This document shows positions 1 through 7,555 of a DNA stretch of 37,918 bases, in pieces. The stretch covers positions 1 to 37,918 of the forward strand of contig CAIYHO010000010.1 in the NCBI GenBank assembly GCA_903925955.1, given 5' to 3'. The number at the start of each line of letters is the position of its first letter. Position 1 is the first letter of the stretch. This DNA comes from an uncultured Chloroflexota bacterium. Lineage in GTDB: Bacteria; Chloroflexota; Limnocylindria; Limnocylindrales; CSP1-4. A model generated the notes under the pieces. The model worked only from the letters and a program-made list of their open reading frames with translations, was not told the DNA's origin and did not search any database. A program made the position numbers and the translations under genes.

Positions 1-341
1 CCTCGTCGTGAACCTTGGTCGGAACACGCTGAGGATCACACCGGTGGCCCCTGACTGTCCGGCTCAGCCGGCGCCAGGAGCCTCGCTCAAATCACACCAC
101 TCGGGGGGACACGCCTCGGGCGGCGCGGGCGGCGCGGGCCCCGTATTCACGTCCGACTCAGGATCGGGCACGGCGTGCTGGGCTCGGCCCCCGATCCCGC
201 CGTTCGCCGTCTGGGCCGTGCACGGAGGGTCACGATCTGAGTCACACGTGAATTTCGGCTCGGCGGGCGGGCACCGCGGGCGGGCGGGCACCCTCCGCTG
301 CCTAGCGCGACGCCTAGCGCGCCGGACGGAGCTGCCCCGGC
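1..341. other. Intergenic region downstream of the tungsten operon
   Basis: No credible gene is visible here. The stretch holds a short perfect hairpin (CCGGCT/AGCCGG around 59-71), a 118-bp palindromic element (141-258, listed separately), G+C-only runs, and a duplicated GCCTAGCGCG near 300-320. The open frames across it have compositions typical of random reading of GC-rich DNA. It is the 3' flank of the minus-strand operon that ends at 342, so the hairpins may serve in transcript ending, but none has a T-tract. Confidence 0.6.
141..258. repeat. Palindromic intergenic element, copy A
   Basis: The left end reads CCGTATTCACGTCCGACTCA and the right end, on the opposite strand, reads CCGAAATTCACGTGTGACTC, so the element is bounded by imperfect inverted repeats of about 26 bp. 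A central GGGCCGTGCACG lies 72 bp from the left end. Copy B at 7118-7235 has the same ends and the same internal spacing (core at +72, CTGAGTC at +96). The two copies sit just outside the two ends of the tungsten/AOR operon. It carries no ORF. It looks like a REP- or MITE-type element, but no target-site duplication was identified. Confidence 0.7.
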
Positions 342-578
342 TCAGCCCCCGCTTGTGGGCGGGTAGCAGGCGATGACGTCGCCGTTGGTGACGATGACCG
401 CGGCGTTGTCAACCCGCTCGGCAACGCCGTTCACGGCAAGCACCGCCACGTCCGCCGCGGGTATGCCCATCAGGCGCAGCGCCTCAGCAACGGGCATCGC
501 GTGGGCAATGGGGAATTCAAACTTGCCGCGCTTCCCCGGCCCGTAGAACGCGAGTTCCCCGGATAGGTGGACCTTCAC
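342..578 (-). CDS. MoaD/ThiS-family small sulfur-carrier-like protein
   Basis: This 78-residue protein has a beta-grasp-like layout and ends in Gly-Gly, the C-terminus that MoaD and ThiS proteins use as a thiocarboxylate sulfur carrier in molybdopterin or thiamine synthesis. The GTG start at 578 overlaps the TGA of the upstream AOR gene as GTGA, which fixes the start and implies translational coupling; longer readings extend into Arg/Gly-rich nonsense. Small MoaD-like proteins are known beside AOR-family genes, where they are thought to help build the tungsten-pterin cofactor. Here it is the last gene of the AOR2-tupABC-AOR1 operon, which supports that role. A general MoaD function for molybdenum enzymes elsewhere in the genome cannot be excluded. 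Confidence 0.85.
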   Translation of the reverse strand: MKVHLSGELAFYGPGKRGKFEFPIAHAMPVAEALRLMGIPAADVAVLAVNGVAERVDNAAVIVTNGDVIACYPPTSGG

Positions 579-2512
579 CCCTGCGGCACCCCGGCCCGCG
601 GGGCCCCCGTGTCGGCGACACCCGCAGCAACCCCGGCCAGGCCCAGGCGCTCGAGACATTCGGCCGAGGGGGCTCCAGTTGCCGGGTCCCAACCCTTGAG
701 CAGGTACAGCGCAGAGATGGCGCCCTCAAACGCGTCGCGATCAATCGAGACACCGGTCAGGGGGCCGCCCTCAAGCGGGCCGTGAAGCCGGTCGGGCAGG
801 CGGTCGTCGGAGCGGTTGAAGCCCTCACGCACGTTGAACAGCCTGGCCATGTTCACCGCCCGCTCGCCGATCTCGAGCAGGTCCTCCACGGTGACGTCCC
901 AGCCGGTGGCGGCGCGCACGGCGTCCACCACGTCGGAAACCTGGATGAACGAGCGCGGCGCCGGGCCGAAGAAGCACAGCCCCAGCACCTTCTCGGCGCT
1001 GTTCCACCGCTCGCCCGTGTACCAGATGTCCACCTTGGTCTCACCCAGGTCGCGCGCGGGCGACGGCGTCGTCAAACCCAGCGGCATGGCGCCCTTGAAG
1101 CCCACGGACTCCGGGTTCACGAAGATCGGGTCGTGGAAGGCCACCAGGTGGTCCGCGCCAGCCTCATTGGTGGCGTAGCCCAGACCCACGCCCACCTTGC
1201 CGCGCGGCTCGTGCATCGCAAGCTCGAGGCCCTTCACCTGCATGGCGAAGGCCGCAGACCCGCCGCCGACACGCTCCGCGAGGCGCCGCGAGCCAAGCGC
1301 AAGCAGTTCGCCCGCGCCGCGCCGATCCGCGATCTGGACGATTGCCTCAAGGAGCGCCTCGCCGTTGCCGAATTGCAGGTCAAGGCCGCCAAGGTCCGCC
1401 GGCCCCAGCAGGCCGTGCTCCACGCACTCCATGGCAAACGCAACGGTCCCGGCCGTGGAGATCACGTCCAAGCCCAGCTCGTTGCAGAGCTCGTTGGCGC
1501 GCGCGACAAGCTCGATGTCGAAGATGGCGCAGTTGGAGCCAAACCCCGCGATCGCCTCGTACTCGGGGCCGTCGTACGTGTCCGTCACGCGATAGCGCTT
1601 GCCCTCAAACGCGGTCTCCGGCTTGCACCGGACGGCGCAGGCGTAGCAGGTGCGCGTGCCGCTGCGGATGGCCTCAAACGCGGCCCAGCCAATGCCCTCC
1701 ACCTGCTCAAACGAGCCCTGGCGGAAGTTGCGCGTGGGCAGGATCCCGGCGGCATTCATGCCGTCCGTGAGCCCGGGGGTCCCCTTGGTGCGCAGGTCCC
1801 AGCTCTGCGGGTGCTCGGTGACGGTCTTGGACAGCCGCTTGCCAATCTCGCTCAGGGCTGCCGGATCGTGCGCAAGCTCCAGATAGCGGTGCGAGCCCTT
1901 GACGGCGATGGCCCGCACGTTCTTGGAGCCCATCACGGCGCCCATGCCGGTGCGGCCGTTGTAGTGGCGCAGATCGTTCATGAGCATGGCGTACGGGACC
2001 ATGTTCTCGCCGGCGCGGCCAATCTGGAGGACGCGCGCGTTCTTCTCGCCCGTCTCGGCGCGGATCGCGTCCTGGACAAACGGCGGATCCTGGCCCCAGA
2101 GGGCGCTGGCGTCGCGGATCTCGGCCTTGCCGTCCTTGATCCACAGCCACACGGGCTTTGGCGAGCGCCCCGTGAGGACGATGGCGTCAAGCCCGGCCAT
2201 CTTGAGCTCGGGGCCCCAGTAGCCGCCCGCCTCGGACTCGCCAAAGGCGCCGGTCAGCGGGGAGCGCGCAATGGCGTTGAACCTGGTGGCGGTGGAGAGC
2301 GGCGCGCCAGTCAGCAGACCGGTGGCCAGCACCAGCACGTTGTCAGGCCCAAGGGGGTCGGCGCCAGCCGGCATGTCGCGGAGCAGGTGGTAGGCCGCAA
2401 GCGCCTTGCCGCCGGGATAGCGCCGGTAGAACGCCTCGTCAAACGTCTCAAAGGCCGTGGTGCCCGCCGTGAGATTGACGCGAAGGATCGTCGCGTTGCT
2501 GCCGAAACCCAT
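575..2512 (-). CDS. Tungsten-dependent aldehyde:ferredoxin oxidoreductase family protein (AOR1)
   Basis: This 645-residue protein has the standard AOR architecture: an N-terminal domain opening with GxNxTILRVNLT-like sequence and a GGKALAAYHLL segment, followed by the alpha-helical domains. Cys289, Cys292 and Cys296 form the CxxCxxxC cluster motif and Cys513 in a GLC motif is the likely fourth ligand, matching the family's [4Fe-4S] site. A GLD motif near residue 345 fits the pterin-binding DxxGLC/D signature. Family members oxidise aldehydes or related substrates with a tungsten bispterin cofactor and pass electrons to ferredoxin, in the cytoplasm. ATG at 2512 follows a GGAGGG ribosome site. 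It lies 54 bp after tupC and overlaps the moaD-like gene. Substrate unknown; the family also includes GAPOR, FOR and benzoyl-CoA reductase subunits. Confidence 0.93.
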   Translation of the reverse strand: MGFGSNATILRVNLTAGTTAFETFDEAFYRRYPGGKALAAYHLLRDMPAGADPLGPDNVLVLATGLLTGAPLSTATRFNAIARSPLTGAFGESEAGGYWGPELKMAGLDAIVLTGRSPKPVWLWIKDGKAEIRDASALWGQDPPFVQDAIRAETGEKNARVLQIGRAGENMVPYAMLMNDLRHYNGRTGMGAVMGSKNVRAIAVKGSHRYLELAHDPAALSEIGKRLSKTVTEHPQSWDLRTKGTPGLTDGMNAAGILPTRNFRQGSFEQVEGIGWAAFEAIRSGTRTCYACAVRCKPETAFEGKRYRVTDTYDGPEYEAIAGFGSNCAIFDIELVARANELCNELGLDVISTAGTVAFAMECVEHGLLGPADLGGLDLQFGNGEALLEAIVQIADRRGAGELLALGSRRLAERVGGGSAAFAMQVKGLELAMHEPRGKVGVGLGYATNEAGADHLVAFHDPIFVNPESVGFKGAMPLGLTTPSPARDLGETKVDIWYTGERWNSAEKVLGLCFFGPAPRSFIQVSDVVDAVRAATGWDVTVEDLLEIGERAVNMARLFNVREGFNRSDDRLPDRLHGPLEGGPLTGVSIDRDAFEGAISALYLLKGWDPATGAPSAECLERLGLAGVAAGVADTGAPRAGVPQG

Positions 2513-2566
2513 CGAAGCCCTCCGGGGCCACCGCAGACCACATGCCGTCGGCGCGCCGTGGCTACA

Positions 2567-3427
2567 TCATGCCTCACGGGATTGGCGAGTGCGGACCGCG
2601 TCAAGCATCGCCTGGGCGCGCTCGGCGTTGTCCTGCCCGGTCCCGGGCCGGGTGTCCACCACCACAAGGCCATCCGCAGCCGCCAGAATCTGTCCGCGGA
2701 CCCGTGCCTCTGTCCGCACCATGGCAGCCACGTCCGCGTCAACTGGGTCTGCCAGCACTCGGGCGGGAGTATCGATCTGGCGAATGCGACCGCCCAACAG
2801 GATCGCCAGCCTGTCGCCAAGCCGGACGGCCTCGTGCAGGTGGTGCGTCACCAGCACGCGGGCGGCGGGGCCATCGGTGCGGATCTGGTCGAAATCGTCA
2901 AGCAGCTTGGCGCGCGCGGCGCTGTCGAGGGCGACAAACGGCTCGTCCAGCAGCAGGAGCTGCGGCTCCAGAACCAGCGCTCGGGCCAAGCTCATCCGCT
3001 GCGCCTCGCCGCTGGAGAGCCGCACAGCGGGCCGGTCTCGCAGATGGCTGATGGCCAGTTTCGCAAGCCAGTCATCCACGCGCTCACTGACCTCAGCAGG
3101 GCCGATGCCCCGGAAGAGGAGCCCAGCGGCGACATTGCCAAACACCGTTGTGGAGAGCGGCAGCGGCGCGGGCAGGACCAGACCGATACGCCGCCGATAG
3201 GCCAGGTCACGGTGGGGCACAACCGGCGTGCCGTCGAAGACCATGGACGCCTGATCCGGGCGGAGCAGCCCCGCAATCGCAAGCAGCAGCGTGCTCTTGC
3301 CGGCGCCGTTTGGCCCCACGATTGCCAGGGTCTCGCCGCGCTGGATTGAGAGCTCCTCCACCCCCAGGATCTTGCGTCCGTCACGGGTGACGACCAGGTC
3401 ACGGACGTCCAGCAGGGCCGCTGTCAT
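2567..3427 (-). CDS. tupC: Tungstate ABC transporter ATP-binding protein
   Basis: This 286-residue ABC ATPase has a Walker A GPNGAGKST at about residues 38-46, an LSSGEAQR signature, Walker B LLLLDEP and a switch His in VTHHLHEA. It energises import by the neighbouring permease. A short C-terminal extension after the ATPase core is present, as in TupC and ModC-like proteins. The ATG at 3427 overlaps the TGA of tupB (ATGA), so the longer in-frame reading is rejected. Placement directly behind a TupA-type binding protein and a small permease identifies the system as tungstate type rather than the ModABC molybdate type, and the AOR genes on both sides give the metal a use. Confidence 0.92.
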   Translation of the reverse strand: MTAALLDVRDLVVTRDGRKILGVEELSIQRGETLAIVGPNGAGKSTLLLAIAGLLRPDQASMVFDGTPVVPHRDLAYRRRIGLVLPAPLPLSTTVFGNVAAGLLFRGIGPAEVSERVDDWLAKLAISHLRDRPAVRLSSGEAQRMSLARALVLEPQLLLLDEPFVALDSAARAKLLDDFDQIRTDGPAARVLVTHHLHEAVRLGDRLAILLGGRIRQIDTPARVLADPVDADVAAMVRTEARVRGQILAAADGLVVVDTRPGTGQDNAERAQAMLDAVRTRQSREA

Positions 3428-4071
3428 GCGCGCGGCCCGCGCTGCTGCGCCCACGTCAACACGCCGTTGACCATGAACGCCAGCGCCAGCAGCACCAGCG
3501 CCAGCACGATGGCGTTGCCAAACTCGCCGCGGCCGGTCTCAAGCACGATCGAGGTGGTCAGGACCCGGGTCTGGCCCGAAATGTTGCCGCCCACCATCAT
3601 CGCCGCGCCAACCTCGGAAATGACGCTGCCAAACGCGGCCATAACGGCTGCCAGCAGCGAGAGGCGGGCCTCGCGCCACATCCACCAGACCGTTTGCAGC
3701 CTGGACGCACCCAGGCCCTGGAGTTGGATCTGCAGCCGCGGGTCAAGCTGGCCCAGACCGGCCGCAGTGAGGCCCATGACCACCGGTGCCGCGATGATGA
3801 CCTCGGCGATCACCATCGCGCCCGGCGTGTACATCAGGCCCAGACCGCCAAGCACGCCGCTGCGCCACAGCAGCACGGCTACCAGCAGCCCAACAACCAC
3901 TGGCGGCAGGGCCATGCCCGTGTTGACGACGCTCATGGCTGCGCGTCGGCCCCGGAAGCGGGACAGGGCGAGCCAGGTGCCAATCGGCAGCCCAATGAGG
4001 AGGCTGATCAGCGTTGCGGCGCCGGACACGGCGACCGAGAGAAGCGTGACCTCGAGGATGTCGCTATACAA
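3424..4071 (-). CDS. tupB: Tungstate ABC transporter permease
   Basis: This is a 215-residue inner-membrane permease of the binding-protein-dependent type, with about five hydrophobic segments and an EAA-like loop (GASRLQTVWWMWREAR, residues about 123-138) that contacts the ATPase. Its small size fits TupB. The assigned start is TTG at 4071, 29 bp after the tupA stop; its ribosome site is weak, so a slightly different start is possible. It overlaps tupC by 4 bp, which suggests coupled translation. It acts as the membrane channel for tungstate delivered by TupA. Confidence 0.9.
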   Translation of the reverse strand: MYSDILEVTLLSVAVSGAATLISLLIGLPIGTWLALSRFRGRRAAMSVVNTGMALPPVVVGLLVAVLLWRSGVLGGLGLMYTPGAMVIAEVIIAAPVVMGLTAAGLGQLDPRLQIQLQGLGASRLQTVWWMWREARLSLLAAVMAAFGSVISEVGAAMMVGGNISGQTRVLTTSIVLETGRGEFGNAIVLALVLLALAFMVNGVLTWAQQRGPRA

Positions 4072-4100
4072 GGGTCGCGCTCGTCACGGTGTCCACATCG

Positions 4101-5021
4101 TCACGGCGTGGTGAGGCTGCTCTCCGACTTTCCGGCGTCCGGCACGAAGATCTGGATGCCGTACTTGTCCACGCCAAACGCGCCGATCAGCTTCTGGCCG
4201 TCGGCCGAGAGCACATAGGCGCTGAACGCCTTGGCGCCCGCCGCGTTGACCTTGGGCCAGGTTGCCGGGTTCACGCTGATGACGTGGTAGATGTTGAGCA
4301 TCGCCGGATCACCGTGGACAAGGTCCTGGAGCGCCAGGTTTGCCTTGGTTGCGGCCCACGTGGCGATGTCGGTCAGCGTGTATGCGTCCTTCTCGGACGC
4401 GATCTGCAGCGTGGGACCCATACCCACACCGGACTTGATGTACCAGGGGGTGGCCGGCGTGATGCCGAGCGTCTTCCAGTAGCTCAGCTCCTTGGCCTCG
4501 GTGCCTGAGCCGTCGCCGCGCGAGACAAACGGGGCTGCTGCGGCAGCGATCTTCTTGAGTGCCTCGGTTGCCGAGGTCATGCCCTTGACGCCAGCCGGGT
4601 CGGCGGCGGGACCGACGATCAGGAACGTGTTGTGCATGACGAGCTGGCGGTCCACGCCGCTGGCGGCATCCATAAACGTCTTCTCGGCCGCCGGGGAATG
4701 GACAAGCAGGACGTCCGCGTTGCCCTCCGTGCCAAGCTTGAGCGCCGCGCCGCTGCCAACGGCCACCGTCTTGACCTTGTAGCCGGAAGCGGCCTCAAAG
4801 GCCGGAACCAGGACGTCAAGCAGCCCGGAGTCCTGCGTGGATGTGGTTGTCGCGAGGATCAGGTCCATCGACCCTGCGGCGGTCGGCGCGGCCGTCGGCG
4901 CGGCGGTCGGGGCAGGCGTCGGGGCAGGCGTGGCGGCCGCTCCCGAGCAGGCCGCCAATGCAACGGCAAGGATGCTGGCGATGACCAGCGACACGGTTCG
5001 GCGCGGTGCGGCGCGATACAC
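4101..5021 (-). CDS. tupA: Tungstate-binding lipoprotein of the Tup ABC importer
   Basis: This 306-residue exported solute-binding protein begins with a signal peptide ending in a lipobox (LAAC, Cys at about 25), then an Ala/Pro/Thr repeat linker. The mature domain starts with ILATTTSTQDSGLLD, the TTTS-containing oxyanion-binding signature of TupA proteins, which distinguishes it from ModA and WtpA. Later conserved elements include GDGSGT and WYIKSGVGMGPTLQIASE. It should capture tungstate outside the membrane and hand it to TupBC. The start is GTG at 5021 with GAGGGG five bases upstream. It lies 62 bp after AOR2 and 29 bp before tupB on the same strand, inside the same operon. Confidence 0.94.
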   Translation of the reverse strand: MYRAAPRRTVSLVIASILAVALAACSGAAATPAPTPAPTAAPTAAPTAAGSMDLILATTTSTQDSGLLDVLVPAFEAASGYKVKTVAVGSGAALKLGTEGNADVLLVHSPAAEKTFMDAASGVDRQLVMHNTFLIVGPAADPAGVKGMTSATEALKKIAAAAAPFVSRGDGSGTEAKELSYWKTLGITPATPWYIKSGVGMGPTLQIASEKDAYTLTDIATWAATKANLALQDLVHGDPAMLNIYHVISVNPATWPKVNAAGAKAFSAYVLSADGQKLIGAFGVDKYGIQIFVPDAGKSESSLTTP

Positions 5022-5083
5022 AGATACCCCTCATCCAGATGGCAGTGTTCTCTAGGCAACCGTGCTCGGCTGCCAAGAGAAGT

Positions 5084-6979
5084 CTACACGACCCAGGAGA
5101 GTCCAAGCCGCTCGAGCGTGTCCGGCGTGGGGTTGCCGGTGGCGACGTCCCATCCTGCAAAACCGTAGTACTGGTCAAGCGCGCCATCGATAACCGCCGG
5201 ATCCAGCGCCACGCCCTTGGTGGGGCCAGTGCCGGTGAGCGGCTTGTAGAACTTGGCGGGCAGCGTGTCGCTGGTGCGGTCCAGGCCCTCGCGGGCGTTG
5301 AACATGCGCATCAGGTTGAGGCGCCGCTCGCCAATCTCCATCAGTTCGTCCATGTCGAAGTCCGTCCAGCCCGTCACGGCCTTCACGGCGTCAACCGTGT
5401 CCTGGGGGCCAAAGAGCGTCCACGACGGACCCCAGACGAACTGGCAGAGGTCTGCCGTGTCTAGGAACGAGTAGAACTGCTGCGTCCTGAGCGCGAACCG
5501 GACCTTTTCGGCCCCGAGCGAGTCGTTCGGGAGCCGATCGTTGAGGCCAAGCATCGCGAGCCGCTCCATCGAGAGGTCGCCCGCGGTCTCCTCGATGGCG
5601 CCGTCGTGCTCGGAGGACTGGTGGTCCGCGCCAAACGCGTTGACCGCGTAGATGACGCCCAGGGAGCGCTTGGCCTGCGGCATGTGAGCCGGCGCCTCCG
5701 CGCCCTTGGACGTGATCAAGAGGTCCTGGCCCTTGCCCAGGATGGCCGCCGCTCGCCGCGAGCCGTTAGCAAGGATGTCGCCGATGCCCTCGCGGGCCGC
5801 GAGCATCTCTGTCAAGCGGACCATCGCGGCCGTGTCGCCAAACGGGGCCGGGAAGCCAATCTCGGCCTCAGTCAGGACGCCGTTGGTGAAGCAGTCCATG
5901 ACCCAGGCAACGGTGGCGCCGGTGCCGATGGTGTCGAGACCCGCCTCGTTGCAGATCTTGTTGGCAAGCGAAATGGCATGGATGTTGTCCACGCCGCAGT
6001 AGGAGCCAAAGACGGCTGCCGTCTCGTACTCGGGGCCGCCGTGGCGTTCCTCAACCGGTCGGCTTTCCCACTCGGTCTCCACGGCGCGCTTGCATCGCAC
6101 CGCACACGAGTAGCAGGTGTCGCGGTTCTTGAGGATGGTGGCGGTCATGGTGGGGCCGCCAATCGCCTCGTACCCGTCAAACTGGCCGGCGCTGTAGTTG
6201 AACGTGGGCAGCCCGCCGTTCGCGTGCTGTCCCTCGAGTACGCCCTGGGTGCCATCCTGGCGCAGGCCCAGCATGTCGCCGTTGTTGGGGATCTCGTTGG
6301 CGCCCCACTTGGCAAGCTTGCCCAGCGCCGAAGCATCCGCCATTGGGATCTTGCGGTTCTTGCCGCGGACGACAACCGCCTTGAGGTTCTTGGAGCCCAT
6401 CACGGCACCCATGCCGGTACGGCCGTTGGCGCGGTTGCCCATGCTGATGATCGCGGCGACGCGCGCGAGCTTCTCGCCCGCGGGCCCGATGGCCGCCACC
6501 TCAACCTTGCTGTCGCCAAGCTCCTCCTTGAGGAGATCAGTGGTTGCCGACGTGGTCTTGCCCCACAGGTGGCCGGCCGGGCGCAGCTCCGCCTCGCCGT
6601 CATGCACCCACAGGTACACGGGCTTGGGTGCACGACCCTTGATGACAATCCCCGTGAAACCCGCGAAGCGCAGCTCCGCCGGGAAGTAGCCGCCACCCTG
6701 GCTGTCGCCAATCCCGTCCGTCAACGGCGACCGGGCGCTGATGGTGATCCGGCTCTGCCCAGCAATTGGGGCGCCCGTCAGGAGGCTGTCCATCATCGTG
6801 AGGACGTTGGCTGGATCCAGGCCGTCTGTGCCGGCCGGTGTGTCGCGCAGGATGTAGTAGAGCCCCATCGCGGAGCCGCCCAGATAGGTCCGGTAGAACG
6901 ACTCGGGCGGGCTCTCCACCTCAATCGTTGAGGTGGTCAGGTCGACATGGAGGATGTTGCCTGTGAATTCGCTCGACAT
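5084..6979 (-). CDS. Tungsten-dependent aldehyde:ferredoxin oxidoreductase family protein (AOR2)
   Basis: This 631-residue AOR-family enzyme starts at ATG 6979, preceded by CGAGGCGG, at MSSEFTGNILHVDLTT. Cys289, Cys292 and Cys296 supply CxxCxxxC, and Cys512 (in DTADLC, where the family usually has GLC) should be the fourth [4Fe-4S] ligand. NEAGLD near residue 345 matches the first pterin-binding motif. It is co-linear with AOR1 in this window, with the cluster cysteines at the same numbers, but the two differ widely, so they are old paralogues rather than a recent duplication. It is the first gene of the tungsten operon. The expected activity is oxidation of an aldehyde with ferredoxin as acceptor. 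No AorA/AorC-type electron-transfer subunits are beside it. Confidence 0.93.
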   Translation of the reverse strand: MSSEFTGNILHVDLTTSTIEVESPPESFYRTYLGGSAMGLYYILRDTPAGTDGLDPANVLTMMDSLLTGAPIAGQSRITISARSPLTDGIGDSQGGGYFPAELRFAGFTGIVIKGRAPKPVYLWVHDGEAELRPAGHLWGKTTSATTDLLKEELGDSKVEVAAIGPAGEKLARVAAIISMGNRANGRTGMGAVMGSKNLKAVVVRGKNRKIPMADASALGKLAKWGANEIPNNGDMLGLRQDGTQGVLEGQHANGGLPTFNYSAGQFDGYEAIGGPTMTATILKNRDTCYSCAVRCKRAVETEWESRPVEERHGGPEYETAAVFGSYCGVDNIHAISLANKICNEAGLDTIGTGATVAWVMDCFTNGVLTEAEIGFPAPFGDTAAMVRLTEMLAAREGIGDILANGSRRAAAILGKGQDLLITSKGAEAPAHMPQAKRSLGVIYAVNAFGADHQSSEHDGAIEETAGDLSMERLAMLGLNDRLPNDSLGAEKVRFALRTQQFYSFLDTADLCQFVWGPSWTLFGPQDTVDAVKAVTGWTDFDMDELMEIGERRLNLMRMFNAREGLDRTSDTLPAKFYKPLTGTGPTKGVALDPAVIDGALDQYYGFAGWDVATGNPTPDTLERLGLSWVV

Positions 6980-7301
6980 GGTCCGCCTCGGATTGGCTGG
7001 TCGAGGCGATCGCCTCACGCTAGGGCCAGCATACCCAGTTGGCGAGCCCGCAACCACAGGCAGCGGGCTTGCGTCACCGCGCGGAATAGGGCGCTGACCA
7101 GCCCGGCACACGGCAACCCGAATTCACGTCTGCATCAGAATCGGCAGTGCCACCCGTGACTCGGGACCGGAATCAGCGGATCAACACTCGGGCCGTGCAC
7201 GTGGGGGCACATCCTGAGTCAGGGATGAATACCGGGAGCGCGTCACCGCGCGGAACGCCGCACCTGCGAGCGGACGCTGCCGATGCGCCAGCGCCTTGGA
7301 G
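6980..7301. other. Leader and upstream region of the tungsten operon
   Basis: Apart from palindromic element B (7118-7235) no gene is visible. The operon promoter should lie here or beyond the micro-ORF at 7302-7367, but no clear -35/-10 pair could be assigned on the minus strand. I looked for a folded molybdenum/tungsten cofactor leader (Moco/Tuco RNA type) and could not recognise one by eye. Confidence 0.4.
7118..7235. repeat. Palindromic intergenic element, copy B
   Basis: The left end is CCGAATTCACGTCTGCATCA and the right end, read on the other strand, is CCGGTATTCATCCCTGACTC, giving imperfect terminal inverted repeats. The core GGGCCGTGCACG sits at 7190-7201, exactly 72 bp from the left end as in copy A (141-258), and CTGAGTC is at +96 in both. 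The stretch between these anchors is more diverged than the ends and core, a pattern expected for an element whose structure is kept. It lies just upstream of AOR2. Confidence 0.7.
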
Positions 7302-7367
7302 CTAGACGGTCTTCGGCGCCTTCGGCTTCTTGATCTTCGGCGGCCGTTTCGGAGTCTTGTCACCCAT
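7302..7367 (-). CDS. Putative 21-residue lysine/proline-rich microprotein
   Basis: ATG at 7367 is preceded by a near-perfect ribosome site (CAGGAGGTGCACT then ATG, six bases after AGGAGG). It opens a 21-codon ORF ending in TAG, with the product MGDKTPKRPPKIKKPKAPKTV: very basic, with no hydrophobic core. Short Lys-rich proteins beginning MGDKxPK recur as hypothetical proteins in Actinomycetota and Chloroflexota as far as I recall, which would argue for a real product; this was not checked. It lies about 320 bp upstream of AOR2 on the same strand, with element B between them, and could alternatively be a leader ORF. Function is unknown; nucleic-acid or ribosome contact would fit the charge but is only a guess. 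Confidence 0.6.
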   Translation of the reverse strand: MGDKTPKRPPKIKKPKAPKTV

Positions 7368-7555
7368 AGTGCACCTCCTGTTTGCTCAACTGTCTGCTCA
7401 GCCTACGCCTTTTGGCAGTAGGCCCGCGCCATTCGCCAGCGACATAGGTCGAGACGCGGTGCCTGCACGCACCCTGCCAGTCGGCCTCGCCACGGGGCAG
7501 GCTTGCTGTTGATACTGCAACGAAGGCGTCCGCGCGGCAAGAGGAGATCCCAGAC

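Noticed and set aside
8-376. A 122-codon plus-strand frame at the left edge
   Set aside because: It covers the palindromic element and has random GC-rich composition with no ribosome site or domain.
782-3349. An 855-codon plus-strand open frame opposite AOR1 and tupC
   Set aside because: It is antisense to two genes with clear family motifs; long antisense frames are expected in GC-rich coding DNA, and its product is Arg/His/Gly-rich without domains.
141-7235. Insertion sequence or composite transposon around the tungsten operon
   Set aside because: The flanking elements are only about 118 bp, no transposase is present and no target-site duplications were seen.
6980-7301. A molybdenum/tungsten cofactor riboswitch in front of the operon
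   Set aside because: No recognisable Moco/Tuco fold could be traced by eye; a covariance-model search would decide.
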